From contig WLWY01000001.1 in the NCBI GenBank assembly GCA_012103325.1, positions 1,341,653-1,405,652 of the forward strand: DNA of 64,000 bases, written 5' to 3'. Under the pieces are notes generated by a model that was not told the DNA's origin, did not search any database, and was given only the letters and a program-made list of their open reading frames with translations. The position numbers and the translations under genes were made by a program. Positions within the stretch are counted from its first letter, which is position 1. The number at the start of each line of letters is the position of its first letter. The stretch is from Alphaproteobacteria bacterium (GTDB lineage: Bacteria > Pseudomonadota > Alphaproteobacteria > UBA8366 > GCA-2717185). Below, in pieces: positions 1 through 8,761 of this stretch.

Positions 1-2
1 CC

Positions 3-2360
3 ATCTCCTCGTACAAGAAGGATATCAACGAAGAACGCCCGCATCTGAAAGCGACTGAGCCGCCGGATTTTGTCGAAGCGATCGTCGGCATTACAAACGT
101 CTCCATCAAACGCAAAAACTGGGATGAAGCAGAGGAGCGTCTTGGCCTTGCCAAACAGATTGCGCCAAATGACCCAGACGTTATGGCCGCAGCAGGAGAA
201 CTTGCGTTCGAGAAGCAGCAATTCGCTGAATCCGAAACGGCCTTTAAAGCCGCATTTAAGGCTAAGAGCTACGATCTGCAATTGCAAATCGGCATAGGCC
301 GTGCGCAAGTCATGTTAGGCAAATATGACGATGCCATTAGAAATTTCGATGCGATTCTCGAGCATTTTCCGGATCATATCGTCACTAATTTTTTCCGCGG
401 CCTAGTTGCACTGCACGTCAAGGATTTTGAGAGCGCGAATAACTTCTCGGAGAAAATTTTAAGACTTGCACCGAACTATCTTCCCGCGCATCTCGTTTCC
501 GGGACCGCCAATTACGGCCTCGAGCGATATGAACAGGCCTCGATCAACTTAAGACGTTATCTCGCGAGCAACCCTTCGAATAACCTGGCGCGGCGGTTAC
601 TCGGGCTGGCGCAACTTAAATTATCGCGTCCAAAAGAAGCCCTCGCGACCCTCAAGCCGCTTGGGTCGGAAAAGACCGAAGATACCAACATTCTTACGCT
701 AGTCGCCGCAGCGGCGGCCGGCAGCGGCGACCTGAATCTGGCGAGCGATTTATTCAAAAAATCGATATCTCTTTCGTCCAATACACAAAACTCGCGACTC
801 TTGCTCGCTGCCGTCAATTTGGCGCGCGGGAACCACGAACAGGCGGAACGGGAACTCGAAAAAGCGATCAACGAGGTCCCGGAGTTCCTAAAAGCCAAAT
901 ATGCGCTCTTGCTGTTGTATTTGCGGGCGCAAAAATTCGACAAGGCGCTCGACGTTGCGAAAGAGTTGCGGGATGAAGACCCTGACAGCCCGAACCCGTT
1001 GATCGCACGAGGTCTCGCATATATCGGACAAGAGGCATGGGACGATGCCTTGCAGGCGTTCAGAGACGTTGACACCATTTCGCCCGGACACGTCGGTGCG
1101 GCGTATGGCGCTGCCGATATACATTTCCGCAAGAACGATATCGAGAACGTCCGCGCGGTTTACAACAAGATCCTCACGCAGAATCCAAACCATTTGACAA
1201 CGTTGATACGGCTCATCGCAATCGAGACCAGACTCGGGCGGGTCCAGGAAGCGAACACTCTGATTGAACGCGCCTACAAAGCCCATCCGGACGCTTTAGA
1301 ACCGAGATTGCTATTCGCGCAACTGCAACTTTCTCGGAACCAGCCCATAAAGGCGCTGGCGACGCTCGGAGATGTCACTTCAAAGTATCCAGATAGCACA
1401 GAGGGTCTTCAGATTCTGGGTCAGGCGCAATTGGTTGCGGGGAAAGCGGGAGAAGCGGCACGCACCTTGGAAAGGCTTGTGCAGCGTGAACCGGCCTCAG
1501 CGCAAGGACACTATCTTCTGGCGCAGGCGTTTTCGCTACTAAAAAACAAAGACCGCATGTTTTCCGCCTTGCAACGGGCGCTAACCCTATCGCCGGACTT
1601 TTTGGTCGCTGAAATCGCGATGATACGCATGCTAGCGGGCGACAAGAAACTCGACCTCGCCCGAAGCCAATTCGAAACGCTCAAAGCAAAGCATCCCGAC
1701 GATCCAAACGTTCATCAGCTTGAGGGCTGGCTTGCGATACGCGAGCAACGGCCCGATGAAGCAGTGGAAGCGTTTGGCAGTATCAGCGAATCGCAAAGGA
1801 ACCGGGATATAACGCTACAGATGGCTAACGCTTTGTGGCAATCCGGGAAGCAAACGGAAGCAACCGAAACGCTCTCGAAATGGGTTTCGACCCATTCGAA
1901 TGATTTCAGGACACAGATGGTCTTGGCAAATTACTATCTGGTTTTGGATAAGCGCCGGGAGGCGGGCGAGGTTCTGAAAAATGTCGTCACCCTAGCCCCT
2001 AAAAACTGGATCGCCCTGAATAACCTGGCAGACATCATTAAGGATGACGATCCCCAGCAGGCGCTTCAATATGCCGAACGCGCGCATAAACTGGCATCCA
2101 ATGTTCCGCCAGTTTCGATTACGTTGGCGCAAATGCTGCTAGCGGTTGGCGGGCAGGACGATCGCGCGATATCCCTAATGCGCTCAGCCGTTAAGCGAGT
2201 ACCGGAAAATTTCGGCGCCCAACTGGGCTTGGCACGGGCGCTGATTAAAGTTCAAAAGGGCGGCGAGTCGCGCCAGATACTTGAAAAACTGCAAAACCAG
2301 GAACTTTCTGGCGAACAAGCGCAACAGGTCACCGATCTCCTGAAGCAAATTGGCGGTTAA
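3..2360 (+). CDS. PrsT-like TPR-repeat protein, 5' end outside window
   Basis: The reading frame is open from the first bases of the window, so the true start lies to the left; about 785 residues are present. The sequence is a long run of ~34-residue TPR units with the usual alanine, tyrosine and proline spacing, ending in an LNNLADIIKDDDPQQAL stretch. That resembles the LNDLAWLYGEVND stretch of the complete PrsT-type protein at 23569-26406, so the two look like paralogues. Members of this family accompany exosortase A/EPS loci and are thought to act as envelope scaffolds in polymer assembly or protein sorting. No signal peptide can be judged because the N-terminus is missing. No clear terminator follows. 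Confidence 0.85.
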   Translation: MSSYKKDINEERPHLKATEPPDFVEAIVGITNVSIKRKNWDEAEERLGLAKQIAPNDPDVMAAAGELAFEKQQFAESETAFKAAFKAKSYDLQLQIGIGRAQVMLGKYDDAIRNFDAILEHFPDHIVTNFFRGLVALHVKDFESANNFSEKILRLAPNYLPAHLVSGTANYGLERYEQASINLRRYLASNPSNNLARRLLGLAQLKLSRPKEALATLKPLGSEKTEDTNILTLVAAAAAGSGDLNLASDLFKKSISLSSNTQNSRLLLAAVNLARGNHEQAERELEKAINEVPEFLKAKYALLLLYLRAQKFDKALDVAKELRDEDPDSPNPLIARGLAYIGQEAWDDALQAFRDVDTISPGHVGAAYGAADIHFRKNDIENVRAVYNKILTQNPNHLTTLIRLIAIETRLGRVQEANTLIERAYKAHPDALEPRLLFAQLQLSRNQPIKALATLGDVTSKYPDSTEGLQILGQAQLVAGKAGEAARTLERLVQREPASAQGHYLLAQAFSLLKNKDRMFSALQRALTLSPDFLVAEIAMIRMLAGDKKLDLARSQFETLKAKHPDDPNVHQLEGWLAIREQRPDEAVEAFGSISESQRNRDITLQMANALWQSGKQTEATETLSKWVSTHSNDFRTQMVLANYYLVLDKRREAGEVLKNVVTLAPKNWIALNNLADIIKDDDPQQALQYAERAHKLASNVPPVSITLAQMLLAVGGQDDRAISLMRSAVKRVPENFGAQLGLARALIKVQKGGESRQILEKLQNQELSGEQAQQVTDLLKQIGG

Positions 2361-2811
2361 TACCGTGGAACGTTGGTAGGGCGTTTCACGCGTCGAATTT
2401 GTTTTATCGGCTTGGTTACCGCTGTTTTAACGGTTGTCGCCTGTTCCTCCTCCAGGGGCCCCTCGCGCTGCCCGTTTTAGGTAGGTCGCGCAAATCCGAT
2501 CAGGCTGTCGTCCCTTGCCGCTTCAGTAGAACCATGTCCCTGCAACGCTAATCTACCAATTGCTGCCGGCGATGTGCCTCCAGTCCGGCCGCTGCAAGAC
2601 TGTTGCTATCAGGAATAGGCGCGCGCAGCACGGATTCGGCGCAGGATTTTCCCAAGATCCTTTTGGAAGGATTGTTCGTGTTCCGCTAGTTGCTGTGCCG
2701 ATGGTCGAATACTCAGAGGAGGCCGCAGATCTCTTCCATATGCGTCTCCTGCGAAATCGCCCCCCTCGGACAACAGCATCGGCCGCCGCTTGTCGATCGT
2801 CTCGTTGGCAT
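2361..2811. other. Gene-free stretch between TPR gene and IS66
   Basis: No convincing gene is seen. An 87-codon open frame at 2560-2823 runs into the IS66 end, has no clear ribosome site and no recognisable product. A short GC-rich palindrome (AGGGGCCCCT, near 2454) has no T-run. If the IS66 copy and one target repeat are removed, a plus-strand frame stays open across the insertion point, so a small unrecognised gene may once have been here. Confidence 0.4.
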
Positions 2812-2870
2812 TCCTTTCCGTGAGCGTCCGGTAAAGCAGCCCTGCCTATGATGACGTTGGACTGTTACGC

Positions 2871-4382
2871 TCAGGTTTGAGCGTAACGCCAGGGGAGCAG
2901 TTCGTCGATCCGATTGATTTTATGGTCGGCGATACAGGCTAGCGTGTCGGTTAGCCAGGCCTGCGGATCGACGCCATTGAGTTTTGCTGTCTCGATCAGC
3001 GTATAGGCGATGGCGGCTGATTTGCCGCCGGCCTCGGACCCCATGAAGAGATAATTCTTCCGCCCCAGGGCGATGGGCCGCATGGATCGCTCTGCGGTAT
3101 TGTTGTCGAGTTCAAGAAAGCCGTGATCTAGATATGGTCGCAGCTTCTTCATGCGGGTCAGGGCGTAGCGAATAGCACCGGCTAAGGGTGATTTGCCGGA
3201 TATCCGGGTCAATTGGGCATGCAGCCATGATTCCAGGTCGTCGAAGATTGGTTTTGATTGGCGCTGCCTGATCTTCACCCGTTGATCCGGCGATTGGCCC
3301 CGAACCTCCTTCTCGACGCCATAGAGTGTGGCGATACGTTTTATGGCTTCCTCGGCAATCGCCGATCCCTGAGCTTTGTGGATATCGACGAACTTGCGTC
3401 GGATATGGGCCATGCAGGCCACTTCCGTCACCTTGCCCGTGCGGTACAGGTCATTGAACCCCGCATAGCCATCGGCATGCATGAAGCCCGTGAAGTCCGC
3501 TAGATGTTCGCGCGGGCGAACGCCCTTCCTGTCGGACGAGAACTGATACCATGCGGCAGGATGCGCCTCTCCGGCCCAGGGTCGTTCATCGCGGACATAG
3601 GCCCAAAGCCGCGCGGTCCTGGTTTTACCGGAGCCTGGGGTCAGCATTTTTACCGGCGTATCATCGGCGAAGAGGGCCTGTCCCTTTAAAACATGGCGCG
3701 CGACGGCGTCCGCCAAAGGTTCCAACAGAGCCGTGGATTTGCCAACCCAATCGGCCAGGGTGGAGCGGTCCAGATCGATCCCCTCGCGCTGGAATATCTG
3801 ACTTTGCCGGTACAAAGGCGAATGATCGGCGTACTTGTTGACCAGCACATGGGCCAGTAGGCCAGGACCGGGCCGCCCGTGCTCAATCGGCCGCGACGGC
3901 AGGGCTGCCTGATGGAACGTCTCACAGCAGGTGCAGGCCATGCGCGGGCGAACAATCCGGTTCACGACAAAACGTCCGGGGACATATTCCAGTTCCTCGG
4001 TGACATCGTCGCCAAGCGTTTTGAGCGCACCGCCGCATTCCCCACAGGCATCGCCCGGCGACAGTGTTGTCTCGTTGCGTGGGAGATGACCGGGCAGCGG
4101 TTTACGTTTGGGCTTGTCTTTTGGCGCTGCAGATTGATCTGCATTTGCATCGTCTGACGCGGGCTCCTGCGCGGACGCCGCAATCTCTTCGTCTTCCAGC
4201 GTCAACGCCAGTTGATCCAGAGCCTCCGAGCGCGACCCGAAGCGATGCTGGCGCATCCCGGCCAATTGGTGTTGGAGCTTCTCGATCAACACCGCCTGTG
4301 ACTTCACTTCCGACGCCAGCGATGCCACCAGACCTTTTAATGCGGCAGGTTCATTCGGGAGGTTCTCAGCGTCGTCGAGCAT
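2871..4382 (-). CDS. tnpC: IS66 transposase TnpC
   Basis: This 503-residue protein has the IS66 layout. An N-terminal coiled-coil/leucine-zipper region (about residues 15-50) is followed by a zinc-binding segment with CGECGG and CTCC pairs near residues 115-155. The DDE catalytic region shows [17 protein letters not shown] and [13 protein letters not shown], and the C-terminus is the IS66 tail ending [13 protein letters not shown]. The length is normal for an intact TnpC. It is the last gene of tnpA-tnpB-tnpC and presumably catalyses movement of this element and of the deleted derivative, which keeps both ends. Confidence 0.95.
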   Translation of the reverse strand: MLDDAENLPNEPAALKGLVASLASEVKSQAVLIEKLQHQLAGMRQHRFGSRSEALDQLALTLEDEEIAASAQEPASDDANADQSAAPKDKPKRKPLPGHLPRNETTLSPGDACGECGGALKTLGDDVTEELEYVPGRFVVNRIVRPRMACTCCETFHQAALPSRPIEHGRPGPGLLAHVLVNKYADHSPLYRQSQIFQREGIDLDRSTLADWVGKSTALLEPLADAVARHVLKGQALFADDTPVKMLTPGSGKTRTARLWAYVRDERPWAGEAHPAAWYQFSSDRKGVRPREHLADFTGFMHADGYAGFNDLYRTGKVTEVACMAHIRRKFVDIHKAQGSAIAEEAIKRIATLYGVEKEVRGQSPDQRVKIRQRQSKPIFDDLESWLHAQLTRISGKSPLAGAIRYALTRMKKLRPYLDHGFLELDNNTAERSMRPIALGRKNYLFMGSEAGGKSAAIAYTLIETAKLNGVDPQAWLTDTLACIADHKINRIDELLPWRYAQT

Positions 4383-4454
4383 GCCGGCAATCTATCAGCC
4401 GCCACCCCGCATGGGAATCCCCGGAAATTGACAACCCTTTGCTGTGAAACGACT

Positions 4455-4814
4455 TTACCCAGCCGTCAGGGGACGCCACGTTCGTTGTGGTATGCGCCAA
4501 TCAATCCCTTCCAGCAGCATCGCCAATTGAGCCGGGGTCAGCGCAACCTTGCCCGCTTTCGCAGACGGCCAGACAAACCGTCCCTTCTCCAGACGCTTCG
4601 AGAACAGACATGCCCCTTGCCCGTCCCACCAGATCACCTTGATCAGATCGCCACGGCGACCCCGGAAGACGAACAGATGACCGCAATACGGCGCCGCCTT
4701 TAGAACCTTCTCTGTTTGCGCTGACAGCCCATTGAACCCCTTACGCATGTCCGTCACGCCGGCCGCAAGCCAAACCTTCGTGTTCGTGGGAACCGGGATC
4801 ATCCCGACAAGCAC
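4455..4814 (-). CDS. tnpB: IS66 accessory protein TnpB
   Basis: This 119-residue protein shows the TnpB (Orf2) hallmarks: [12 protein letters not shown], a [23 protein letters not shown] core and FVWPSA. TnpB is required for IS66 transposition, but its biochemical role is unsettled. Its start region overlaps the end of tnpA by 16 bp, suggesting translational coupling. A second Met at 4802 is an alternative start closer to the conserved part. The length is usual. Confidence 0.93.
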   Translation of the reverse strand: MLVGMIPVPTNTKVWLAAGVTDMRKGFNGLSAQTEKVLKAAPYCGHLFVFRGRRGDLIKVIWWDGQGACLFSKRLEKGRFVWPSAKAGKVALTPAQLAMLLEGIDWRIPQRTWRPLTAG

Positions 4815-5176
4815 CGGAGCAGACGTACGAGCGCTTCGGGATCGTAAGGGCCGCTAATGCTCAAGCGATGACCTCCGGCAAGCGTGACCTCGATCTTGCC
4901 TTCGTCACCAACAGGGCGCTCGGCTTCGTGCTCGACGTGACGCGCAATCTCAACCGGCAGGAAACAGGCGGCGTCATCGACCGTGTCACTTCCCGCAAAC
5001 CGGGGATCTTTCAGCCAGTTGAAAACCTGATTGGCGTTCACATTGTAGCGCCGTGCAACCTGTGAAACCGAAACGCCCGCAAACCGCGTCTGTGCGCAAA
5101 TCATCCGCTTCTCGTCTGCACTCCAGCGCCGACGCTTGCCCCGCTTCGCCACATCCTGATCCCCGTTAGTGTCCAC
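4799..5176 (-). CDS. tnpA: IS66 accessory protein TnpA
   Basis: This 125-residue protein has an N-terminal helix-turn-helix of the IS3/IS66 OrfA type ([15 protein letters not shown], then [19 protein letters not shown]), expected to bind DNA. The assigned start is GTG at 5176, which lies inside one arm of a perfect 11-bp inverted repeat (5166-5195). No strong Shine-Dalgarno is visible, so a downstream start is possible. It is the first gene of the element's operon. Confidence 0.9.
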   Translation of the reverse strand: MDTNGDQDVAKRGKRRRWSADEKRMICAQTRFAGVSVSQVARRYNVNANQVFNWLKDPRFAGSDTVDDAACFLPVEIARHVEHEAERPVGDEGKIEVTLAGGHRLSISGPYDPEALVRLLRCLSG

Positions 5177-5195
5177 CTAAACAAGTGGACACTAA
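5166..5195 (-). promoter_or_regulatory. Inverted repeat over the tnpA start codon
   Basis: Two perfect 11-bp arms, TTAGTGTCCAC and GTGGACACTAA, are separated by 8 nt. The arm nearer tnpA contains its GTG start and first codons. In RNA this would form a hairpin that hides the start codon in any transcript entering from outside the element, a known way for insertion sequences to damp read-in expression. It could instead be a repressor operator. The same sequence is in the copy at 47604-47633. Confidence 0.6.
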
Positions 5196-5364
5196 ACCTC
5201 ACTTCTTCTGCACGGCAGAGCGGTCAGGCCGGACGCTTACTCCTTTCCGCCGAAGAGGCGATCCTATGGCTCGCGGATGGCCTCGGGCATGCAGGCAACC
5301 TCGCCTGCCGGCATTGGGATAGAACACGGCTGCTCGCTCCATCGAACAAAGCAAAAAAAGTAAA

Positions 5365-5390
5365 GACCCACCGGCTTTCGCCGGTGGGTC
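5365..5390 (-). terminator. Rho-independent terminator of the PEP-CTERM gene
   Basis: A perfect 11-bp stem (GACCCACCGGC / GCCGGTGGGTC) closes a TTTC loop. Read on the minus strand it is followed by a T-rich tract (TCTTTACTTTTTTT). It lies about 60 bp past the stop of the PEP-CTERM gene at 5451. Confidence 0.88.
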
Positions 5391-5450
5391 CTCACGTTAC
5401 TCTGACTTTTGGTATCCGCAGCTGCCGCCGCAGGATAATCCTAGATCAGT

Positions 5451-6455
5451 TTACGCTTTGCTGGACCGGCGACGACGCGACGCCACACCCAGTCCAAGCA
5501 GGCCGAGACCAAACAGTGCAAGCGTGCCCGGTTCCGGAATTCTATTGATTTCCGACGTACCGGTCGCGGCGCCCTGAGACGCAACAATCAAGCCAGCTGG
5601 GTCCTGAGTATCACCCTCTTCAACTGCCTGTTGCGTCAGTTTGAAGAAGGGGTTACCACCGTTGGCATTCAAGACTTCTTTCAGGCCATTACCGTCGACA
5701 CCATCCCCATCGTTTGCGGTAACGTCCTGGGTGCCAGCTTCATCCAGGAAGAACACGCCTTCAAGCGCGTTGTCCCAGCTTACGTCCCAGAGAAGATCGA
5801 GAATGCCGTTTTCACCGTCGCCCGAACCTTCTCTAACTTCCGAGCCGAATTCGGCAAGCCGGAACTGGTCGCCGACCGTCGACTTGTCGCCATCGACGTC
5901 GAAGAACATTACGAAATCGGCCACATCATAATCCAGAACGAGATCGTCGATGCCGTTACCCGCGTCGTTGAAGCCAGTCGTAACCGTACCTGACAAATCG
6001 GCCGTCATGAATACGTGAGTCCGGAACGGGATGCCACTACTTGTCCCCGTAAAACCATAGGCATCGTCGTTAGTATTGTCTGTGTTGTCGACATTAATCA
6101 GGTGGAAATCGAAGAACTCGTTGAAATTCTCACCGGTGTCGAGGTTACCGTTATTATTAGCGCCGGCGCCTTCAGCGATTCGCCACTGTTGATGATCGTT
6201 GCCAAATGTCGGCGAACCATTGACGACAGTCCGGTTAACCGACGCCCAGTTGAACGTGATGACTTCAATGTTCGTATTTAGATCCGCGAAATCTGAAAAT
6301 CCATCCAGGAAATTAGTGTGCGGAGCACCACCGGCGTTAGAAGCACCGGGATTGAAGAAAATGGTTTCCGCTTGCGCACCCGAAGCTGCGACAGCGAAAG
6401 CGCCGAACATCGTCGCCGCTAGAAGACCGTTCTTTAAGGTCTTGGTTGTTAACAT
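5451..6455 (-). CDS. PEP-CTERM sorting-domain protein (exosortase substrate)
   Basis: This 334-residue secreted protein has an N-terminal signal peptide (basic TLKNG, hydrophobic core, cleavage near SGAQA). A large acidic, Asp/Asn/Gly-rich body resembles other extracellular PEP-CTERM proteins. The C-terminal tripartite tag is IPEPGTLALFGLGLLGLG, followed by a basic RRRR tail. Exosortase A should cleave at the PEP motif after export. The start at 6455 is chosen because AAGGAGGG sits just upstream; longer upstream frames lack this. The gene has its own sigma-54 promoter and terminator and is the one clear XrtA substrate in the window. The body matches no enzyme family I recognise. Confidence 0.92.
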   Translation of the reverse strand: MLTTKTLKNGLLAATMFGAFAVAASGAQAETIFFNPGASNAGGAPHTNFLDGFSDFADLNTNIEVITFNWASVNRTVVNGSPTFGNDHQQWRIAEGAGANNNGNLDTGENFNEFFDFHLINVDNTDNTNDDAYGFTGTSSGIPFRTHVFMTADLSGTVTTGFNDAGNGIDDLVLDYDVADFVMFFDVDGDKSTVGDQFRLAEFGSEVREGSGDGENGILDLLWDVSWDNALEGVFFLDEAGTQDVTANDGDGVDGNGLKEVLNANGGNPFFKLTQQAVEEGDTQDPAGLIVASQGAATGTSEINRIPEPGTLALFGLGLLGLGVASRRRRSSKA

Positions 6456-6529
6456 TTTTAAACCCTCCTTAAGTGGGCATTGCGATAAATGACATAACGA
6501 ATGCAGCAAGCATCCTCTCGCACTTAGTA

Positions 6530-6546
6530 AGCAGGAACCGTGCCAA
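6530..6546 (-). promoter_or_regulatory. Sigma-54 (-24/-12) promoter of the PEP-CTERM gene
   Basis: The minus strand reads TTGGCACGGTTCCTGCTT. GG and GC are exactly 10 nt apart and CACG follows GG, matching the sigma-54 consensus closely. It lies about 75 bp upstream of the start codon at 6455. PrsR, encoded at 26639-28027, is an NtrC-type activator and is the natural candidate to open it. Confidence 0.88.
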
Positions 6547-6609
6547 ACTCTTCATATTCATAAAAATCAATGACTTACATAATAGCACTGATTCGCAGAA
6601 ATGCCAAAG

Positions 6610-6628
6610 TGTAAAGAATCTCGACACA
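6610..6628 (-). promoter_or_regulatory. Proximal upstream activator repeat (putative PrsR site)
   Basis: The minus strand reads TGTGTCGAGATTCTTTACA, 64 bp upstream of the -24 element. It is repeated with one change at 6723-6741. The TGT...ACA ends give partial dyad symmetry. Position and pairing fit an enhancer site for a sigma-54 activator; assignment to PrsR is inference. Confidence 0.7.
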
Positions 6629-6722
6629 TTTTTTGCCGATTCCCGGCCGGCATGTTGAAATTTACCTAATTTATTGTTTATTTTCAACGCATTAATCCCG
6701 CTAATCGGCGCGTTTCTGAATC

Positions 6723-6741
6723 TGTAAAGAATCCCGACACA
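6723..6741 (-). promoter_or_regulatory. Distal upstream activator repeat (putative PrsR site)
   Basis: The minus strand reads TGTGTCGGGATTCTTTACA, matching the proximal repeat at 18 of 19 positions and lying 113 bp from it. Together they resemble the paired enhancer sites used by NtrC-family activators. The rest of the 6456-6825 gap is AT-rich and holds no gene. Confidence 0.68.
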
Positions 6742-6825
6742 TTTCGATGGATTAGTTTTATGCTTATTTTTCATTGCGTTAGAGTTTCGATTCTTATTCC
6801 GGGGTATTCAGCCAGAAGCAAGCGA

Positions 6826-8739
6826 TCAGGCAGCCTCGCTGGCAGGGGCGTACCCCTGGTCGCGGCGGAGAAAGGATTCGAACATCAGGAGGCTCCACAG
6901 CACCGGGCTGTGATCGCGCAGTCCCGACTGGTGACGATCGACGAGTCCGGCCAGCGTCGCCGGATCGAAATAGCCACTGTCGGCCAGTATCGGGCCGGTT
7001 ACGGCCGCGCGAAGCTTCTCAGCCAACGGACCACGGAACCAGGCCGCCAGCGGGATCGAAAACCCCTGCTTGGGCCGATAGAGCAAGTCCGAAGGCACCA
7101 GCGATTCGAAAGCGCTCTTCAGCAACCGCTTGCCGTTGCGGCCCTCCAGCTTGTGCGAAACAGGCAGGGCGCTCGCCCACGCGACAATCTCATGATCAAG
7201 TAGCGGTGCACGTACCTCCAGCGAGTTCGCCATGCTGGCGCGGTCGACCTTAACCAGGATGTCTCCCGGCAGCCACGTCTTGATATCGGTGTATTGCGCC
7301 TGCAGGAGCGGCACGTCCGTGTCCGCGGCCGCCATGTGGCGCTGCAACGTCTCCTTGGCGTGATGCCCCTGCAATTCCCGCTTGAAATCGGCGCTGAATA
7401 TGCTGGCCCGCATATCGTCGCTCAGCACGGAGATGCTGTGGAAAAACGCTTCAAGCGGATCCATCGCCAGCTCTTCGAACGTGTTCTTGGCGCGCAGCGC
7501 GCGCGGCGCCCAGTCCATCTTGGGGTAGAGGCGGGCCAGCGTGCCAAAAACCGAACGGCGCGCTGCCTTTGGCAACAGGGCGCGCACCTGGCCTTCGCGG
7601 TGATGCCATAGATAGCGCCGGTACCCGGCAAACGCTTCGTCGCCACCATCGCCGGACAGCGCGACGGTGACATGTTCGCGCGCCAAGGCGCACACCCGGT
7701 AAGTCGGGATCGATGAACTGTCGGCGAAGGGTTCGTCATAGATACCGGCGAGCCGATCCACCAAATCGAAAGCGTTCGGGTCGACAACACGCATGCGATG
7801 ATCGGTTTCGTAACGGGATGCCACCTGCTGCGCGTAGTTGGATTCGTCGAAGGCGCGGTCGTCGAAGCCGATGCAGAACGTGTTTACCGGCTGGTCAGAC
7901 TGCTGCGCCATCAGCCCGACGACGCCGCTTGAATCCACTCCGCCCGACAGAAATGCACCGAGCGGCACATCCGACATAAGCCGCATGCGCACTGCTTCGG
8001 TAAGCCGTTCCAGCAAGGATTCCTGCGCTTCCGCGAAATCGGCAGGGCCGTCCTGCGACATCCGGAGGTCCCAGTAGATATCCTTCCTGGGCGCCTCGCC
8101 GCGCCGCCACACCATCCGTTCCGCCGGTTCGAGCTTTGCCGCAGCCTTATAGATCGTCCGCGGCTCCGGCACATAGCCAAGCGCAAAGTAATCCTCGATC
8201 GACCGCGGATCGATCTCCCGGGACAGGCCGGGATGTTGCATCAGCGCTTTTAGTTCAGAACCGAAAATCACCGAGCCATCGGTCAGCGCCGCGTAATAAA
8301 GCGGTTTTTTGCCTAATCGATCCCGCGCGAGAAACAGCGTCTCGACATTGGAATCCCAAAGCGCAAAAGCAAACATGCCACGGAACCGCTTGACGCAATC
8401 GGCGCCCCATTCCTCCCACGCATGGACAATGACTTCCGTATCGCACCGGGTGCGGAAGCGATGTCCGAGCGACTCGAGTTCCTGCATAAGCGGTTGAAAA
8501 TTATATATTTCGCCATTGTAGACGACCATGACACTGTGATCTTCGTTGAACAGCGGCTGATCGCCATGGGCAAGATCGATAATCGCGAGGCGGCGATGGC
8601 CAAGACCTAGACCCGGCTCCAGATGAATGTCATCGCCGTCGGGTCCGCGATGACGAATCGCATCGTTCATCCGTGACAACAGCGCGCGATCGATCGGTCG
8701 CTTTCCGCGGCTGTCAAATATCCCTACGAGACCGCACAT
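6826..8739 (-). CDS. Asparagine synthase-type glutamine amidotransferase, XrtA-associated
   Basis: This 637-residue protein begins MCGLVGIFDS, so Cys2 is the N-terminal nucleophile of a class II glutaminase domain (residues 2 to about 190). An asparagine-synthase ATP-pyrophosphatase domain follows, with the PP-loop SGGVDSSG near residue 260 and the SGDGGDE motif. Members next to exosortase A loci are thought to amidate a sugar or another cell-surface substrate rather than make free asparagine. The gene lies 22 bp downstream of xrtA in a minus-strand operon with the sugar transferase. The family call is firm; the acceptor is unknown. Confidence 0.9.
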   Translation of the reverse strand: MCGLVGIFDSRGKRPIDRALLSRMNDAIRHRGPDGDDIHLEPGLGLGHRRLAIIDLAHGDQPLFNEDHSVMVVYNGEIYNFQPLMQELESLGHRFRTRCDTEVIVHAWEEWGADCVKRFRGMFAFALWDSNVETLFLARDRLGKKPLYYAALTDGSVIFGSELKALMQHPGLSREIDPRSIEDYFALGYVPEPRTIYKAAAKLEPAERMVWRRGEAPRKDIYWDLRMSQDGPADFAEAQESLLERLTEAVRMRLMSDVPLGAFLSGGVDSSGVVGLMAQQSDQPVNTFCIGFDDRAFDESNYAQQVASRYETDHRMRVVDPNAFDLVDRLAGIYDEPFADSSSIPTYRVCALAREHVTVALSGDGGDEAFAGYRRYLWHHREGQVRALLPKAARRSVFGTLARLYPKMDWAPRALRAKNTFEELAMDPLEAFFHSISVLSDDMRASIFSADFKRELQGHHAKETLQRHMAAADTDVPLLQAQYTDIKTWLPGDILVKVDRASMANSLEVRAPLLDHEIVAWASALPVSHKLEGRNGKRLLKSAFESLVPSDLLYRPKQGFSIPLAAWFRGPLAEKLRAAVTGPILADSGYFDPATLAGLVDRHQSGLRDHSPVLWSLLMFESFLRRDQGYAPASEAA

Positions 8740-8761
8740 CCCTATCGCCCCCGCCGCAGGC

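Larger units (their letters stand above)
2820..5240 (-). mobile_element. IS66-family insertion sequence, full copy 1
   Basis: This 2421-bp element starts GTGAGCGTCCGG and ends CCGGACGCTTAC, imperfect inverted ends typical of IS66. It is flanked by an exact 8-bp duplication, TCCTTTCC, at 2812-2819 and 5241-5248, which shows a simple transposition event. It carries the three expected genes tnpA, tnpB and tnpC on the minus strand. By eye it is identical to the copy at 45258-47678 and shares both ends with the deleted copy at 13381-13810. Confidence 0.95.

Noticed and set aside
2560..2823. 87-codon open frame before IS66 copy 1
   Set aside because: It ends inside the IS end, lacks a ribosome site and has no recognisable protein pattern.
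3258..4157. Several plus-strand frames opposite IS66 tnpC (and their twins at 45696-46595)
   Set aside because: Antisense shadows of a well-supported transposase gene.
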